The notes: generated from the sequence alone by a model not told the origin. DNA of 64,000 nucleotides from Collinsella aerofaciens (GCF_963360655.1 NZ_OY725712.1:868001-932000); one strand, 5' to 3'. Shown: positions 25,819 to 35,102, numbered from the stretch's first letter. Program-made: numbers and translations.

Positions 25819-26841
25819 CTACACCGTGAGGAACATCATCACGATGATCATGGCAAAGCCGATAAGGTCGGTCGGCAAAAACACCGTGCCCAGCATAACG
25901 GCACTCGTGATGGTCGCCGAGACCGGCTCCACGGTTCCGATGAGGCTTGCGCGGACCGAGCCAATGTCCTTAACGCCCTGCATATAGAGCATGTAGGCAA
26001 AAAACGAACCGATGACCACGAACACCGCGAGCGCCTCGATACCGGCAACATCGAGCGCCGGCATATGCGCCCAAGGGCGAACGAAAGCACACGAAACGAT
26101 GCCCGCCGTGAGCATAGCCGAACCCGTAACGATGGGGCTGCCGTATTCGGGCAGAATCTTGGCGGGAATCACCGCCATACAGGTGGCGCTGACCGCACAC
26201 ATAAGGCCCGCAACCAGGCCGAGCGGCGAGATGCTCAGGCTGGTGGGGTCACCGCCGGTAGCGATTAAAAAGGTGCCGCCGAGGGCCAGACCAATGCCGA
26301 TCGCCTCGCGAGCGCGCGGCATGCGGCGATCGACCATGCAGGTATATCCCATGATGATGACCAGCTGCAGGCACTGGAGCACCGTCGCGGTTCCGGCATT
26401 GGTCAGGCGCACGGCCGAAAGATAACAAAACTGGTTAAAGAGCAGGCCAAAGGCGGTAAAGAGCAACAGCTGCTTGCGGTCGGCCGGCGTGGTCCAGAGC
26501 TTGACCAGACGCTCGCGATCGCGCGTGACAATCACAGCCATAAAGAGCAGGCCGGCGAGAATCTGGCGCACACTCATAAGCCACAGGGTATCAACGTGAT
26601 AGGTATCGAACAGGAAGCTCGCGCTGGTACCCGAAAAACCCCAAAACGAACCACCCACCAGCGTGGCCAGAACGCCCGTAATCATCTTGCGCGTCGACGC
26701 ACTGTTCAGGCGGTCGCGCCATGCACGGCGGGTACTGCGGCTGAGCTCGTCAGTGCCCTCGGGCACATCAATGTTCGATATATCGGTCATCGGCACCGAA
26801 GCCCCTGCGCCTTCGACCTGCTCGACACACTCTTTGCTCAT
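25819..26841 (-). CDS. EamA/DMT family permease (first copy)
   Basis: A 340-residue protein with ten predicted hydrophobic helices in two EamA repeats (first from ITGVLATLVGGSFWGFSGTSASFLF, second from LGLVAGLMCAVSATCMAVIP). It is a drug/metabolite transporter-type exporter or importer with unknown substrate. The start MSKECVEQ at 26841 has GGGGAG upstream; the longer frame to 27048 is not supported. The hydrophilic N-terminus of about 60 residues is longer than typical. It shares family with 57348-58430 but not its putative operator. Confidence 0.83.
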   Translation of the reverse strand: MSKECVEQVEGAGASVPMTDISNIDVPEGTDELSRSTRRAWRDRLNSASTRKMITGVLATLVGGSFWGFSGTSASFLFDTYHVDTLWLMSVRQILAGLLFMAVIVTRDRERLVKLWTTPADRKQLLLFTAFGLLFNQFCYLSAVRLTNAGTATVLQCLQLVIIMGYTCMVDRRMPRAREAIGIGLALGGTFLIATGGDPTSLSISPLGLVAGLMCAVSATCMAVIPAKILPEYGSPIVTGSAMLTAGIVSCAFVRPWAHMPALDVAGIEALAVFVVIGSFFAYMLYMQGVKDIGSVRASLIGTVEPVSATITSAVMLGTVFLPTDLIGFAMIIVMMFLTV

Positions 26842-27072
26842 TCCACTCCCCCGAAACAGTCTGGAAGCAATTCGGCTTACCTTACCACGGCAAAGGCACC
26901 AGCTGGAGGCTTGTCCGTTTATCGGTAGGACAATTCCGCAGACGTCTTTCCATAGCTCGATACCACAATGGGCTTGCATTATGCGACAGCCAAATCGCGG
27001 CAGCAGGCTCTTTTGAAATGGATATAACAAAGCCCCCGAATTCCACAATGTAAGCGATTTTTAAAAATGTTC

Positions 27073-27101
27073 TTGCCACCGAGTTCAGGCTCCGTTATAT
27101 T
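27073..27101 (+). promoter_or_regulatory. Promoter of tRNA-Val
   Basis: TTGCCA (27073-27078) and TATATT (27096-27101) are separated by 17 nt, 29 nt before the tRNA 5' end. Confidence 0.7.
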
Positions 27102-27130
27102 ATCCCTTGCGCGCTTGCGCACCCTTGATC

Positions 27131-27205
27131 GGGCGTTTAGCTCAGGGGGAGAGCGCTTCCCTGACACGGAAGAGGTCAGAAGTTCAAATCTTCTAACGCC
27201 CACCA
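27131..27205 (+). tRNA. tRNA-Val (anticodon GAC)
   Basis: A 75-nt cloverleaf: acceptor GGGCGTT with AACGCCC, D arm GCTC-loop-GAGC, anticodon arm CTTCC-CTGACAC-GGAAG with anticodon GAC, T arm AGAAG-TTCAAAT-CTTCT, discriminator A and encoded CCA. It reads GUC and GUU valine codons. Confidence 0.97.
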
Positions 27206-27213
27206 AATGTTCG

Positions 27214-27249
27214 CAGCTCAGAGACTATGTCTCTGAGCTGTTTTGTTTT
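27214..27249 (+). terminator. Terminator of tRNA-Val
   Basis: CAGCTCAGAGA (27214-27224) and TCTCTGAGCTG (27230-27240) form a perfect stem, followed by TTTTGTTTT. Confidence 0.9.
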
Positions 27250-27446
27250 ATGTCGCCAAATCCGCTGGCAGCTCCAACCGCCCAAGCAACCACCCTGCCC
27301 ATGCACAAAACCGCGTCAATAGCCACCGAGGCCGAGACCAACGCGTCTCGAACCCATCCGAGCCGCAACTTCTCGACAAAACGCCGCGATGTCTGCGCCC
27401 TGCGGTATCCTTGAGCCACTTGCACCTGCAGCACCAAGGAGCCGCC

Positions 27447-28133
27447 ATGCGCACCGAGCTCGATGTCCCCTTTTCGCACAAAGAAGAAGCCAAGGCGCTG
27501 GGCGCCAAATGGGACCGGACCAAGAAGATCTGGTATGTACCCAGCGGCGTCAACCCCGAGCCCTTTGCCGAGTGGCTGCCCGGTGTTGACCGATCCGACC
27601 CCTCAGCGCCGTATATATATCTAGTACTGGGCAAGCGCGAGTGCTGGAAGTGTCACAAAGAGACCTCGGTCGCGGCCTTCGGCATTCCCTATCGAACCGA
27701 TAACGACGAGAGCATCGCCATCGCGCACGCGCCCAACGAAGCCAGGTACATTGCCATCGACACGGCCAACGCCAACGCACTCGCCATCGTGCCCGCTCTT
27801 GGCTGCGTGCCGGGCGAGATCCGCGACTACCTTCATAAGCGCTGCGGCTACAAGCCCGTAGGCGCGCGAGCCTCCAAAGCCCCGTCGCTCGGCAACACGT
27901 GCACCAGTTGCGACGCGCTGCAAGGCAGTCGCTATCTGTTCGAGGAGCCCTCGTCCCCGTTTGCCCTCACTGCCATCAACAAGCTGCCGGCACTGGAGTT
28001 TATACGCGTCGAAGTTGCCGGCGTCTTTGGCGTCCCGGCCACGCGTACCAATTTTGACCAGGCGCTCTTTACCTGGGCACGCGACCATCACGCCGAGTTC
28101 CACAAGCAGCTCGGTGAGGGGATTTATTTGTAG
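27447..28133 (+). CDS. DUF5710-domain protein with cysteine pairs
   Basis: A 228-residue protein. The N-terminal LDVPFSHKEEAKALGAKWDRTKKIWYVP is the DUF5710 motif, found near replication- and mobilisation-associated proteins and elsewhere, with unknown function. Two Cys pairs (CWKC, about residue 62, and CTSC, about 153) could bind a metal. ATG 27447 has AAGGAGC upstream; the longer frame to 27243 begins inside the tRNA terminator tail and was rejected. No partner gene is evident. It starts a short accessory stretch after tRNA-Val. Confidence 0.75.
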   Translation: MRTELDVPFSHKEEAKALGAKWDRTKKIWYVPSGVNPEPFAEWLPGVDRSDPSAPYIYLVLGKRECWKCHKETSVAAFGIPYRTDNDESIAIAHAPNEARYIAIDTANANALAIVPALGCVPGEIRDYLHKRCGYKPVGARASKAPSLGNTCTSCDALQGSRYLFEEPSSPFALTAINKLPALEFIRVEVAGVFGVPATRTNFDQALFTWARDHHAEFHKQLGEGIYL

Positions 28134-28170
28134 AGGCAAAAGACACTCACAGCCAACTCCTCCGCATCAC

Positions 28171-28455
28171 CTATCCCTCGTCGCCGGCGTCGTACACGAT
28201 ATCGAGGCCACAAACAGGGCATTTCTCCGGATACACCGGCATATGAACGCCTGTCCGTTTTCTCACTTCGTCGCTGAGTCTGTCGCGCGCATCGATAAAC
28301 CGAATGTCGAGACACGGTATTTGAGAGCCGCAGCAAGGGCAGGTGACGACAAACGACCCGCAATCAACCTCTACGCTCGGAAACATATTGTTGTCTATAA
28401 GGGCACACGGCAGTTTTCCGTACTTCCCCATCGCAATATCGCCTCGCCAGCTCAT
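28171..28455 (-). CDS. Small Zn-ribbon-like hypothetical protein
   Basis: A 94-residue protein beginning MSWRGDIAMGKYGKL, with GAGAGGGGAG upstream of ATG 28455. Two cysteine pairs, CPCC (about residue 38) and CPVC (about 82), are spaced like a zinc ribbon. No further domain is recognised. It sits between convergent DUF5710 and the upstream HNH gene on the same strand, about 120 nt apart. A longer in-frame start at 28527 lacks a ribosome binding site. Confidence 0.6.
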   Translation of the reverse strand: MSWRGDIAMGKYGKLPCALIDNNMFPSVEVDCGSFVVTCPCCGSQIPCLDIRFIDARDRLSDEVRKRTGVHMPVYPEKCPVCGLDIVYDAGDEG

Positions 28456-28577
28456 ACACGCTCCCCTCTCGCTATACAAATCAGGAAGAGCATGCACCGG
28501 CGGGCGGGCGCGAGATTGCATCGCCACGCGATCCGATCAAACAACACGATCGTCAAAGAATGCCAAAGCCAAATACG

Positions 28578-29660
28578 CTAATACGGCAGAAGCCCCGCCT
28601 TTTCACGCTTCTTTTCCGAGCGATCGAACTCAATGCGATGGGCCTCAAGAAACACCGTATCGGGTCGCCACTGACGCTCATTCGGCTGCCTTAGCGTCGC
28701 ACCCGCAAAGGAAGCGTAGTCGGTCTTATCCAGCAGGTACGATCCGCACAGCCGATATTCGCCGCAAACAGGCTCAAACGAAATCAGGTGAGCATCAAAT
28801 AGGGAATGAAGATCGCGCCGAAGCAGAATACCGTTGCTGGCAACCTGCGATTTGGGTCCCGAGTAATTCTCGATATGTGCAGCCTCCAGAGCTTCGCTGA
28901 CGCCGCAGTCCGACACCGCGCAACGGCCATCATAGGCGGCAACGAGCTGCTTGCGGAACCATTGCTGCCCCAATCGCTCGCGCCTTAACGCATAGCGGAC
29001 CTTTTCGTCGTCGGTCACACCCTGTCCGGCAAACTCAATATCGACGGGTATGTGCTTCAGATAACTCATGTCGGGCGCAAAACGAGGGTCCGGTCCGCCT
29101 TTATGAACAGGACCGTGCAGAACAAACCATCCGTTTTCGGGCTCGAACCGCTCAACAAACGCAAGGCCGAGCACCTTATAGCCCACCTCGGTTGCAAATA
29201 TGACTCCGACTGGGACGCCACATTCCATGCAGTTGAGCATTTTACGGTTGTAATTCTGGTCTCGAGAACCAACGGCGCCTGGCGCTTGGACCGAATACTT
29301 AATGACCCACGTACCGTCATCCAAATAGAGCGGAGGCACATCGGTGTAGAAGCTCTTTTTAGAGTTATGGACCGAAAGCGCAAAGATCTTATTGGGATCT
29401 TGCTTCACCCGATCCTGGCCCGGCCAGAAGATCCCTGAATCCCGCGTTACGGGAAAGAAGTCCGAGCCAATTCTCAAACGGTACTGATACTGAGGGCTAT
29501 CTTCCTTGGTGTGGTGCGGAAGGCTGGTCCAAACGCCGCCGCGCTGTTCCTCACCCAGAAACCACTCCCATGCCTCAACGTATTCGGAAGGCACGAGACT
29601 GCAGGCGCGGTCATAGCTTGGTCCATCCATCAACGGAACAGCAAGGTCAATGTCGTTCAT
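28578..29660 (-). CDS. HNH endonuclease with an unassigned N-terminal domain
   Basis: A 360-residue protein. Its C-terminal third is an HNH_2-type nuclease: FRKQLVAAYDGRCAVSDCG, AAHIENYSGPK, and SNGILLRRDLHSLFDAHLISF. The N-terminal about 220 residues (VHNSKKSFYTDVPPLYLDDG, MLNCMECGVPVGVIFATEVG) are a separate domain that I cannot name. By architecture it could recognise modified DNA, as in type IV restriction enzymes with an N-terminal reader and a C-terminal HNH, but that is inference. ATG 29660 has AGGTG 6 nt upstream; GTG 29669 is the alternative. No methyltransferase is nearby. Confidence 0.75.
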   Translation of the reverse strand: MNDIDLAVPLMDGPSYDRACSLVPSEYVEAWEWFLGEEQRGGVWTSLPHHTKEDSPQYQYRLRIGSDFFPVTRDSGIFWPGQDRVKQDPNKIFALSVHNSKKSFYTDVPPLYLDDGTWVIKYSVQAPGAVGSRDQNYNRKMLNCMECGVPVGVIFATEVGYKVLGLAFVERFEPENGWFVLHGPVHKGGPDPRFAPDMSYLKHIPVDIEFAGQGVTDDEKVRYALRRERLGQQWFRKQLVAAYDGRCAVSDCGVSEALEAAHIENYSGPKSQVASNGILLRRDLHSLFDAHLISFEPVCGEYRLCGSYLLDKTDYASFAGATLRQPNERQWRPDTVFLEAHRIEFDRSEKKREKAGLLPY

Positions 29661-29875
29661 CGCCAGCACCTACAACCATACGAACGCGAGTCATGCCCCT
29701 CAATAATATGGCCGAGAGTCAATTATTACGAGATCTCATTCCGCGATCGGCACATCGTTGATGCTCTCGGTTTGCCGCTGGCGTGCTTGTACCCCGCTAC
29801 CCCACTTCCCTGTATACTGATGTAGCACGTGTTTCATCCGGGCTTGTTGGGCCGGGTCGTTCATGGGAGGTTCTT

Positions 29876-30367
29876 GTGGCTGTTTCGAATCCGCCCAAGG
29901 GAAGCGTTTCTTCTTCGTCCATCAAGCCGGTTACGCGCAAGGCCGTGCGTTGCCAGCGCGAGGTCGCTTGGCTTGTCACGCAGGCGGCGGGCAGGCTTGT
30001 GGCGACCACTCAGGACGTCAATGCGCCTACGCCGAGCTTTGTGTTAGCGGCGGCGCTGGATTTTGTGCGCCAATTGGAGCTTGCCGCGCAGGATGCCAAC
30101 GGCCACCTCGACTACCAGAACGTTATGGCGCCCGACCTGCAAACGTTCTGTCACATGGCCAAGTTGCCTGCCGCGCCCAATGCGCTTTCGGACGCAGGCT
30201 ACATGTTTACGCTCTCGGGCGCGGACCTTATCCGCGACATCTATGCATACTGCAGCGAGCTCGCCGAGCGCCACGTCTTTGACGCGGCAGAAGTCAAACC
30301 GGGAAATGTCATCAAGCTGGTTCTCAGGCTGTTCCTGATAGACGGGTTCGGGGCCATGCCGGCGTAA
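29876..30367 (+). CDS. Hypothetical helical protein
   Basis: A 163-residue protein starting at GTG 29876 with GGGAGG 5 nt upstream. After a Ser/Pro-rich first 25 residues it looks entirely helical (REVAWLVTQAAGRLVATTQD, SFVLAAALDFVRQLELAAQD). There are no membrane segments, cysteines or known motifs that I recognise. A TATACT lies about 60 nt upstream at 29814. It diverges from the HNH gene and converges on the AlbA_2 gene. Function is unknown. Confidence 0.6.
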   Translation: MAVSNPPKGSVSSSSIKPVTRKAVRCQREVAWLVTQAAGRLVATTQDVNAPTPSFVLAAALDFVRQLELAAQDANGHLDYQNVMAPDLQTFCHMAKLPAAPNALSDAGYMFTLSGADLIRDIYAYCSELAERHVFDAAEVKPGNVIKLVLRLFLIDGFGAMPA

Positions 30368-30467
30368 GCCGAGTCTTTAGCATCACCGTCGACTGGGCAA
30401 CAACCGCTTTACCTTAATGGACGCCAATCGAGGGTCGATTATTGGGTCGCCTCGTCCGCTAACGCAT

Positions 30468-31934
30468 TTATTCCACGCGCTCCAACAGTCGGTACTTGCG
30501 GTTGCGGCTCGTCGCCGACGCCGTAGGTTCAAGCTCGCCCTGTGCGATGAGCGCATTGACGCGTACCCTAACCTGGGAGACGGTGAGTCCCGTGCATTCT
30601 GCCAGTTCACGTGTTCCCAGTTCGCCGTTGCGCTTGAGTGCCGCCACGATTAAGTCCCCGCCATGATCGATTTGCTCAACCTTCGCTCGGTAGAGGACAA
30701 CCTTAAACCGGTCGAAACCCGGGCAAAACAATGGCTCGGCCAGACCTTGCGCGCGCATGGCATCGATCATCATCGGGATGCCCGAGCCATTTCCCTCAGC
30801 CGGCGAGCCTGCGCCATCCGGCAGTGGAACAATCGACATGAGCTTCACAAGCGTCGCATTGCGACATCGGGAGCTGCCGTCAAACAGGTTCTCGCGAGTC
30901 TTTCCTCCGTATAGGCCGCCGGGGTTCGTCACCTCGATACGGTCATCAAAGACGTCAACAGCGATCGACTGCCCACAGAACCGATCTCCGTATTCTCGGT
31001 GGATTACGGCGTTGGCGATTGCCTCGCGCAGGACCTCCTCGGGAATCTCCAGCGAGTCGACACGCGAGACGCCTTGGATCGTCGAGGTTCGCCGCAAATT
31101 CTTAGCGACTGCCGCGACGGCATCCGAGATCATTTCGCCCAACGTTCCCTCGCAGATCGTACGGTCCATGAACCTCAACGACCCCGCCGCGCCCTTCTGC
31201 GTTCCGGCATAGACCGCCACATCGATAAAGAGCTTGGGATAGAACTGCTGAGGATAGGCACCCGCGGCCAGGAGCCCGGCCTTAGTAACATTGCCCTGGG
31301 AGTCGAGGAAATTCAGGCGCTCCAGCTTCGTTTTCTTGTCCGGCGCGCCGCGCATTGCACGGGGTGTCAGCGAGAAAGCACGCTCTATCGTGCGGTCGAC
31401 CAGGGCCTCGTCAAGATCGCCTGCGACCGCGCCGGGTACTGCATCGCGATCACTGGGGCTCGTCCGTTCATACGATGACAAGGACAGGACCTCAGTCGAC
31501 GAAAGCGGGACATCTTTGTCATCGATGCGTTTGTAGCTGCCGCCTTGAGCGCCCCGCTCTATGACATAACAAGGCTTGCTCGACGGGTCGAGCTCCTCAA
31601 TCGCGATGACCAGAACCACGGTGCCCTGAAGCTCCACGCGTTCAATGGTGTATTTGGGCGGATTGGCCAGTTTTCCGCGGCCGCCGGCATCACCCATGCC
31701 CGCTACGAATTGGTTGAGCACCTTCTCGGTCTCAAAGTTCTCGACCGGGATAAAGCCCGCGCGCTCGCTCACGCCGAGCACGATAATTCCGCCAGCGGTA
31801 TTCGCGAATGCACTAACCGTTTCCCATACGTCGCGGGAAAGCGTCGTGGCGCTCTCCTTGACCTCGACGTTAAGATCGTCCGAGCCCATGCGCCTTAAAG
31901 ACTCGAGCAGACCGGTCAGCTCGTTTTCGTTCAT
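30468..31934 (-). CDS. AlbA_2/ATP-dependent helicase-like transcriptional regulator
   Basis: A 488-residue protein. The N-terminal AlbA_2 (Schlafen-like) domain shows VEVKESATTL and VSAFANTAGGIIVLGV. The C-terminal region has a GHKL-type fold: EVLREAIANAVIHREY, VDVFDDRIEVTNPGGL and GSGIPMMIDAMR. A winged-helix tail follows (NGELGTRELAECTGLTVSQV). Such proteins are annotated as putative DNA-binding or ATP-dependent regulators; some act in phage defence or stress, but no role is proven here. ATG 31934 has AAAGGA 7 nt upstream. Its 5' region holds an array of TATCTCTC repeats, so autoregulation is likely. Confidence 0.8.
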   Translation of the reverse strand: MNENELTGLLESLRRMGSDDLNVEVKESATTLSRDVWETVSAFANTAGGIIVLGVSERAGFIPVENFETEKVLNQFVAGMGDAGGRGKLANPPKYTIERVELQGTVVLVIAIEELDPSSKPCYVIERGAQGGSYKRIDDKDVPLSSTEVLSLSSYERTSPSDRDAVPGAVAGDLDEALVDRTIERAFSLTPRAMRGAPDKKTKLERLNFLDSQGNVTKAGLLAAGAYPQQFYPKLFIDVAVYAGTQKGAAGSLRFMDRTICEGTLGEMISDAVAAVAKNLRRTSTIQGVSRVDSLEIPEEVLREAIANAVIHREYGDRFCGQSIAVDVFDDRIEVTNPGGLYGGKTRENLFDGSSRCRNATLVKLMSIVPLPDGAGSPAEGNGSGIPMMIDAMRAQGLAEPLFCPGFDRFKVVLYRAKVEQIDHGGDLIVAALKRNGELGTRELAECTGLTVSQVRVRVNALIAQGELEPTASATSRNRKYRLLERVE

Positions 31935-31986
31935 CTGCACGTCCTTTCGCTCGGCCCGGCGGAGAATGCCGCGAATAGATTTCCTT

Positions 31987-32229
31987 CGTCTCTCAGTTAT
32001 CTCTCGTAATTATCTCTCATCTTACTGCTATCTCTCATATTAGAGATAAGTGAGAGATGAAAGAAAAGATGTCTGCCATCTGTTTCATTTAAACATGTTT
32101 TTACTGGTAGAACAATCAGTATTGAGACAATACCATGATTGCTTGTCTCTTTGCTGCTCAGTTATCTCTCATATTTATCTCTCGTCTCTCAGTTATCTCT
32201 CATATTAGTGACGAATGAGAGACGAGATA
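31987..32229. repeat. Array of TATCTCTC[A/G]T repeats upstream of the AlbA_2 gene
   Basis: At least six copies of TATCTCTC followed by A or G occur in two clusters (31987-32060 and 32161-32229), some inverted (GTGAGAGATG at 32050, ATGAGAGACG at 32215). A 19-nt segment CGTCTCTCAGTTATCTCTC is identical at 31987 and 32183. The region is AT-rich compared with its surroundings. It resembles a cooperative operator array. The rest of 31935-32284 shows no gene. Confidence 0.7.
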
Positions 32230-32284
32230 TACGTGGGTGATGGACGAGCGTTGATTTTTGGACGGTCGGAAAATCCCTCAAACA

Positions 32285-32319
32285 AAAAACGGGGCCGGCC
32301 TTACGCCGAACCCCGTTTT
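32285..32319 (-). terminator. Terminator of first PTS operon
   Basis: AAAACGGGGCCGGC (32286-32299) pairs with GCCGAACCCCGTTTT (32305-32319), and on the minus strand a TTTTTTG tail follows. It lies 46 nt after the IID stop. Confidence 0.85.
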
Positions 32320-32364
32320 CAAACGGTCAGTTAGTTATCCAACGCGCGAGCATAGCAGTCAACA

Positions 32365-33213
32365 TTACGCCGCCGCGAACACTCCCAAGCCCGTTCCGAT
32401 GATGCAGATCGCGAAGATGCCAATAATAATCCAAATGGTCTTGACACCCTTTTTGTACAGGGCAACGCAAGCGAACGTTGCCAGCAAGGGCAGCAGACCG
32501 GGGAAGATCGAATCGAACAGATCCTGCAGGACAATCTCCGAACCACCCACGTCAAAGGTCAAAGCAGTGGACAGCGAGACCTGTGCCGCAATCATGGCGC
32601 CGATAACGGTCATTCCGAGGACACCGGCAGCATGCGTCATGCGAGACATAAGGTTGTTCTCTTCGGACTGCTGCAGGAACTTGGTTCCCAGGTCGTATCC
32701 CAGATGGGCGGCGACGATACGCGTTGCAAAGTTAATCACGGAGTAGATGAGCGCGTACACGATGGGGCCGAGCGGGTTGCCCGTCGACGCGATGCCGATA
32801 CCAATGCCGGCGGCGACCACGCGGAACGTACCCCAGTAGAACGAATCGCCAATGCCGGAAAGCGGTCCCATGAGGCCGACCTTCATGGCGTTAATCGAGG
32901 ACGTGTCGAAGTTCTTATCGGCAGCCGCCTGCTCTTCCATCGAAACCGTAAGGCCGGCTACAAACGGAAGCACATGAGGCGTGATGTTAAAGAACTCGGT
33001 ATGGCGATCAAGCGCCGCATAGTAATCGTCGTCGTTGGGATAGATCTTTCGCAGGGGCTTCTGAATGGTGTACATGAAGCCCATTGCCATCATCTTGTCG
33101 TACGACTGCGAGCACTGGCTCGTAAACTGGCGAAGGAACATGCTCCGATACATATCGGGGCTCATAATCGCGTCCTTCTTGGCCTCTTTGAGGTCGGTGT
33201 TCTGGGTAGCCAT
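32365..33213 (-). CDS. Mannose-family PTS IID component (PTS 1)
   Basis: A 282-residue EIID protein of the mannose/fructose/sorbose family. It contains the family landmarks QCSQSYDKMMAMGFMY, FVAGLTVSMEEQ and MGPLSGIGDSFYWGTFR, and a C-terminal membrane helix (IWIIIGIFAICIIGTGLGVFAA). With IIC it forms the transmembrane channel. Its ATG overlaps the IIC stop by one base (TAATG). It is the last gene of the SIS-IIC-IID part of the operon and is followed by a strong terminator. Confidence 0.93.
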   Translation of the reverse strand: MATQNTDLKEAKKDAIMSPDMYRSMFLRQFTSQCSQSYDKMMAMGFMYTIQKPLRKIYPNDDDYYAALDRHTEFFNITPHVLPFVAGLTVSMEEQAAADKNFDTSSINAMKVGLMGPLSGIGDSFYWGTFRVVAAGIGIGIASTGNPLGPIVYALIYSVINFATRIVAAHLGYDLGTKFLQQSEENNLMSRMTHAAGVLGMTVIGAMIAAQVSLSTALTFDVGGSEIVLQDLFDSIFPGLLPLLATFACVALYKKGVKTIWIIIGIFAICIIGTGLGVFAAA

Positions 33214-33995
33214 TAGAAGTCCTCCTCTTCATCTGCAGCAACCGTCTGCGGACCGGACGAGCCCTCGCGGAAGGCCAGGAGCAGTGCGACGCAAATGGCA
33301 GCTGCGGCGACGCCGATAACGTCCATCTTGAGGTAAATGACCATAATGAATCCCAGGAACAGCCAAGGAAGCAGCTTGTTATCGCCCATGGTCCTAATAA
33401 GAAGTGCGAAGCCGATGCAGACCATGACGCCGGATGCAACGTTGAGGCCGTCCATCACAAACTGCGGAATCGCGTTGAGCGCATTGTTGATGAGGTCGGC
33501 ACCAAAGAACAGCGAGCAAAACACCAGCAGTGCAGACGGAATGCCAATCGACAGCGGCACGACGGTCAGATGGTACAGGTTCGCCTTGGCAAGATCGCGA
33601 TTTGCCAGAGCGGTCTCAATCTTCTTGCAGGCAAAGGCACCCGGAACGGCGTAGCAGAAGTTGCGCCACACCTGAAGGAAGACGGAGACGGGAAGGGCGA
33701 GTGCGACGGCAGTTGCCGTGCCCGTACCCGTAATGACGGCAAACGCGCAGCCAAGCACGCCGGAAGCATAGACCTCGGGAGGAACCGCCGCACCGACCAT
33801 AATGGCGCCCATGAACATGGACTCCAAAGCAGCGCCGACGATAACGCCCTGCTGGACATCGCCAAGGATCAAGCCAACGAACAGGCTCGTAAACAGCGGA
33901 CGACCAAGCATCGTAATGCCAAATAATTGCTCGTCCATGGACGCAATAAATGCGACCAGTGCAACTAGAAGATACTGGACAACCATTTCGATCAA
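33213..33995 (-). CDS. Mannose-family PTS IIC component (PTS 1)
   Basis: A 260-residue polytopic EIIC. It begins MIEMVVQYLLVALVAFIASM and has the conserved RPLFTSLFVGLILGDVQQGVIVGAALESMFMGAIMVGAAVP-type helices with AAVPPEVYASG. The acidic tail (DEEEDF) is a common end for this family. It receives the sugar that IIB phosphorylates during transport. It follows the SIS gene by about 72 nt and overlaps IID by one base. Confidence 0.93.
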   Translation of the reverse strand: MIEMVVQYLLVALVAFIASMDEQLFGITMLGRPLFTSLFVGLILGDVQQGVIVGAALESMFMGAIMVGAAVPPEVYASGVLGCAFAVITGTGTATAVALALPVSVFLQVWRNFCYAVPGAFACKKIETALANRDLAKANLYHLTVVPLSIGIPSALLVFCSLFFGADLINNALNAIPQFVMDGLNVASGVMVCIGFALLIRTMGDNKLLPWLFLGFIMVIYLKMDVIGVAAAAICVALLLAFREGSSGPQTVAADEEEDF

Positions 33996-34067
33996 CCCCA
34001 GAAACAGGTCTGCAGGCGAGGCATTCTGCGCAGCTCGCCTGCAGACAACCGCAGCAATTTGAGAGGA

Positions 34068-35102
34068 TTAGTAGTTCATCTGGTGATAGTAACGACGCGT
34101 GGTGAGCGGGTGGTTACGGACGTGCTCGAGATGGCAGCTCAGACGCTCGGTGATGGTGTAGGTGACCATCGGGGAGACGATCTTGCGAAACTCGGGGTCG
34201 CTGAACGGCAGCTCGACCTCGGCGGTGTCGAACTTGTTCACGCGGACATGGACGCCCTTCTCGTCAGCGAGCATGTGAGTGAAGTTGTCCACGCGGTCCA
34301 TGAGCTTACGGGTGTCGTCCTCGCCGTAGAGCATGATGAGGCTCGTGCCCTCCTCGCACAGCTCGATGGTGCCGTGGAAGAACTCGGCGGCGTGGATGGA
34401 CTTGGTCTTGATCCACTGCATCTCCTCGAGAATGCACATAGCGTAGTCGTAGGCCTCACCCCAGAGCATGCCGGAACCAATCACCATGTGGTAGTCGGTG
34501 TCTTTGAAGTCCTCGGCCATGGCGGCGCAGCGCTCGTCCTGAGCGTCCTTGGCCTTGATGAGGTACGGAGCGATGTTGCCGAACTCCTCCATGAAGGTGT
34601 CGTACTTGGGGAAGGCGCCGGCGTTCTTGAGGAAGCGGGCGACCAGCGTAATCTGGTAGGTGTAGATGGCCTCGCACAGGACGTCGTCCTCGGCGAAGCT
34701 GAAGAACTTGTAATCGGCGTACTCAGTGGCCGGGGTGTTGTCGTTGGAGACATACATCAGCGTGCGGGCGCCCTGCTCCTGGCAGAACTTGGCGGCCTCG
34801 ATGATCTCGGGGGTGGTGCCGGTACGGGTGGAGAAGACGCAGACCGAGTCCTTGTTGAAGGTCTTGGGCGGGCATGCGAGGAACTCAGCGGCAATCTCGC
34901 AGTGGACGTCGACGTCGGCCGTGGTGGTCTCGACCCAATACTTCATCGGGAGCGTGTGGGCCCAGGTGCCGCCGCAGCCGATGAAGAAGATGTTGGAATA
35001 ACCCTGCTCGCAGACCTTGTCCACGGCAGCCTCAATCTGAGGACGGAGAGCGAGGGCATCGCTCACAACCTTCTCGTAACGAGGCTCATCGAAATTGAAC
35101 AT
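34068..35102 (-). CDS. FrlB-like SIS-domain deglycase/isomerase (SIS 1)
   Basis: A 344-residue protein with two SIS domains. The phosphosugar loop IFFIGCGGTW and the serine/threonine loop FSTRTGTTPEI are visible. The catalytic region reads HAAEFFHGTIEL, with the Glu and His expected of FrlB/FraB deglycases. The C-terminus (HPLTTRRYYHQMNY) is shared with the other SIS proteins here. Proposed role: cleave the 6-phosphorylated glycated amine made by PTS 1. The substrate is not shown by sequence. A promoter (35153-35180) precedes it, and GGAG lies before the ATG. Confidence 0.85.
   Translation of the reverse strand: MFNFDEPRYEKVVSDALALRPQIEAAVDKVCEQGYSNIFFIGCGGTWAHTLPMKYWVETTTADVDVHCEIAAEFLACPPKTFNKDSVCVFSTRTGTTPEIIEAAKFCQEQGARTLMYVSNDNTPATEYADYKFFSFAEDDVLCEAIYTYQITLVARFLKNAGAFPKYDTFMEEFGNIAPYLIKAKDAQDERCAAMAEDFKDTDYHMVIGSGMLWGEAYDYAMCILEEMQWIKTKSIHAAEFFHGTIELCEEGTSLIMLYGEDDTRKLMDRVDNFTHMLADEKGVHVRVNKFDTAEVELPFSDPEFRKIVSPMVTYTITERLSCHLEHVRNHPLTTRRYYHQMNY

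Noticed and set aside
27131-32250. Genomic island integrated at tRNA-Val
   Set aside because: Accessory genes follow the tRNA, but no integrase and no repeat of the tRNA 3' end were found downstream.
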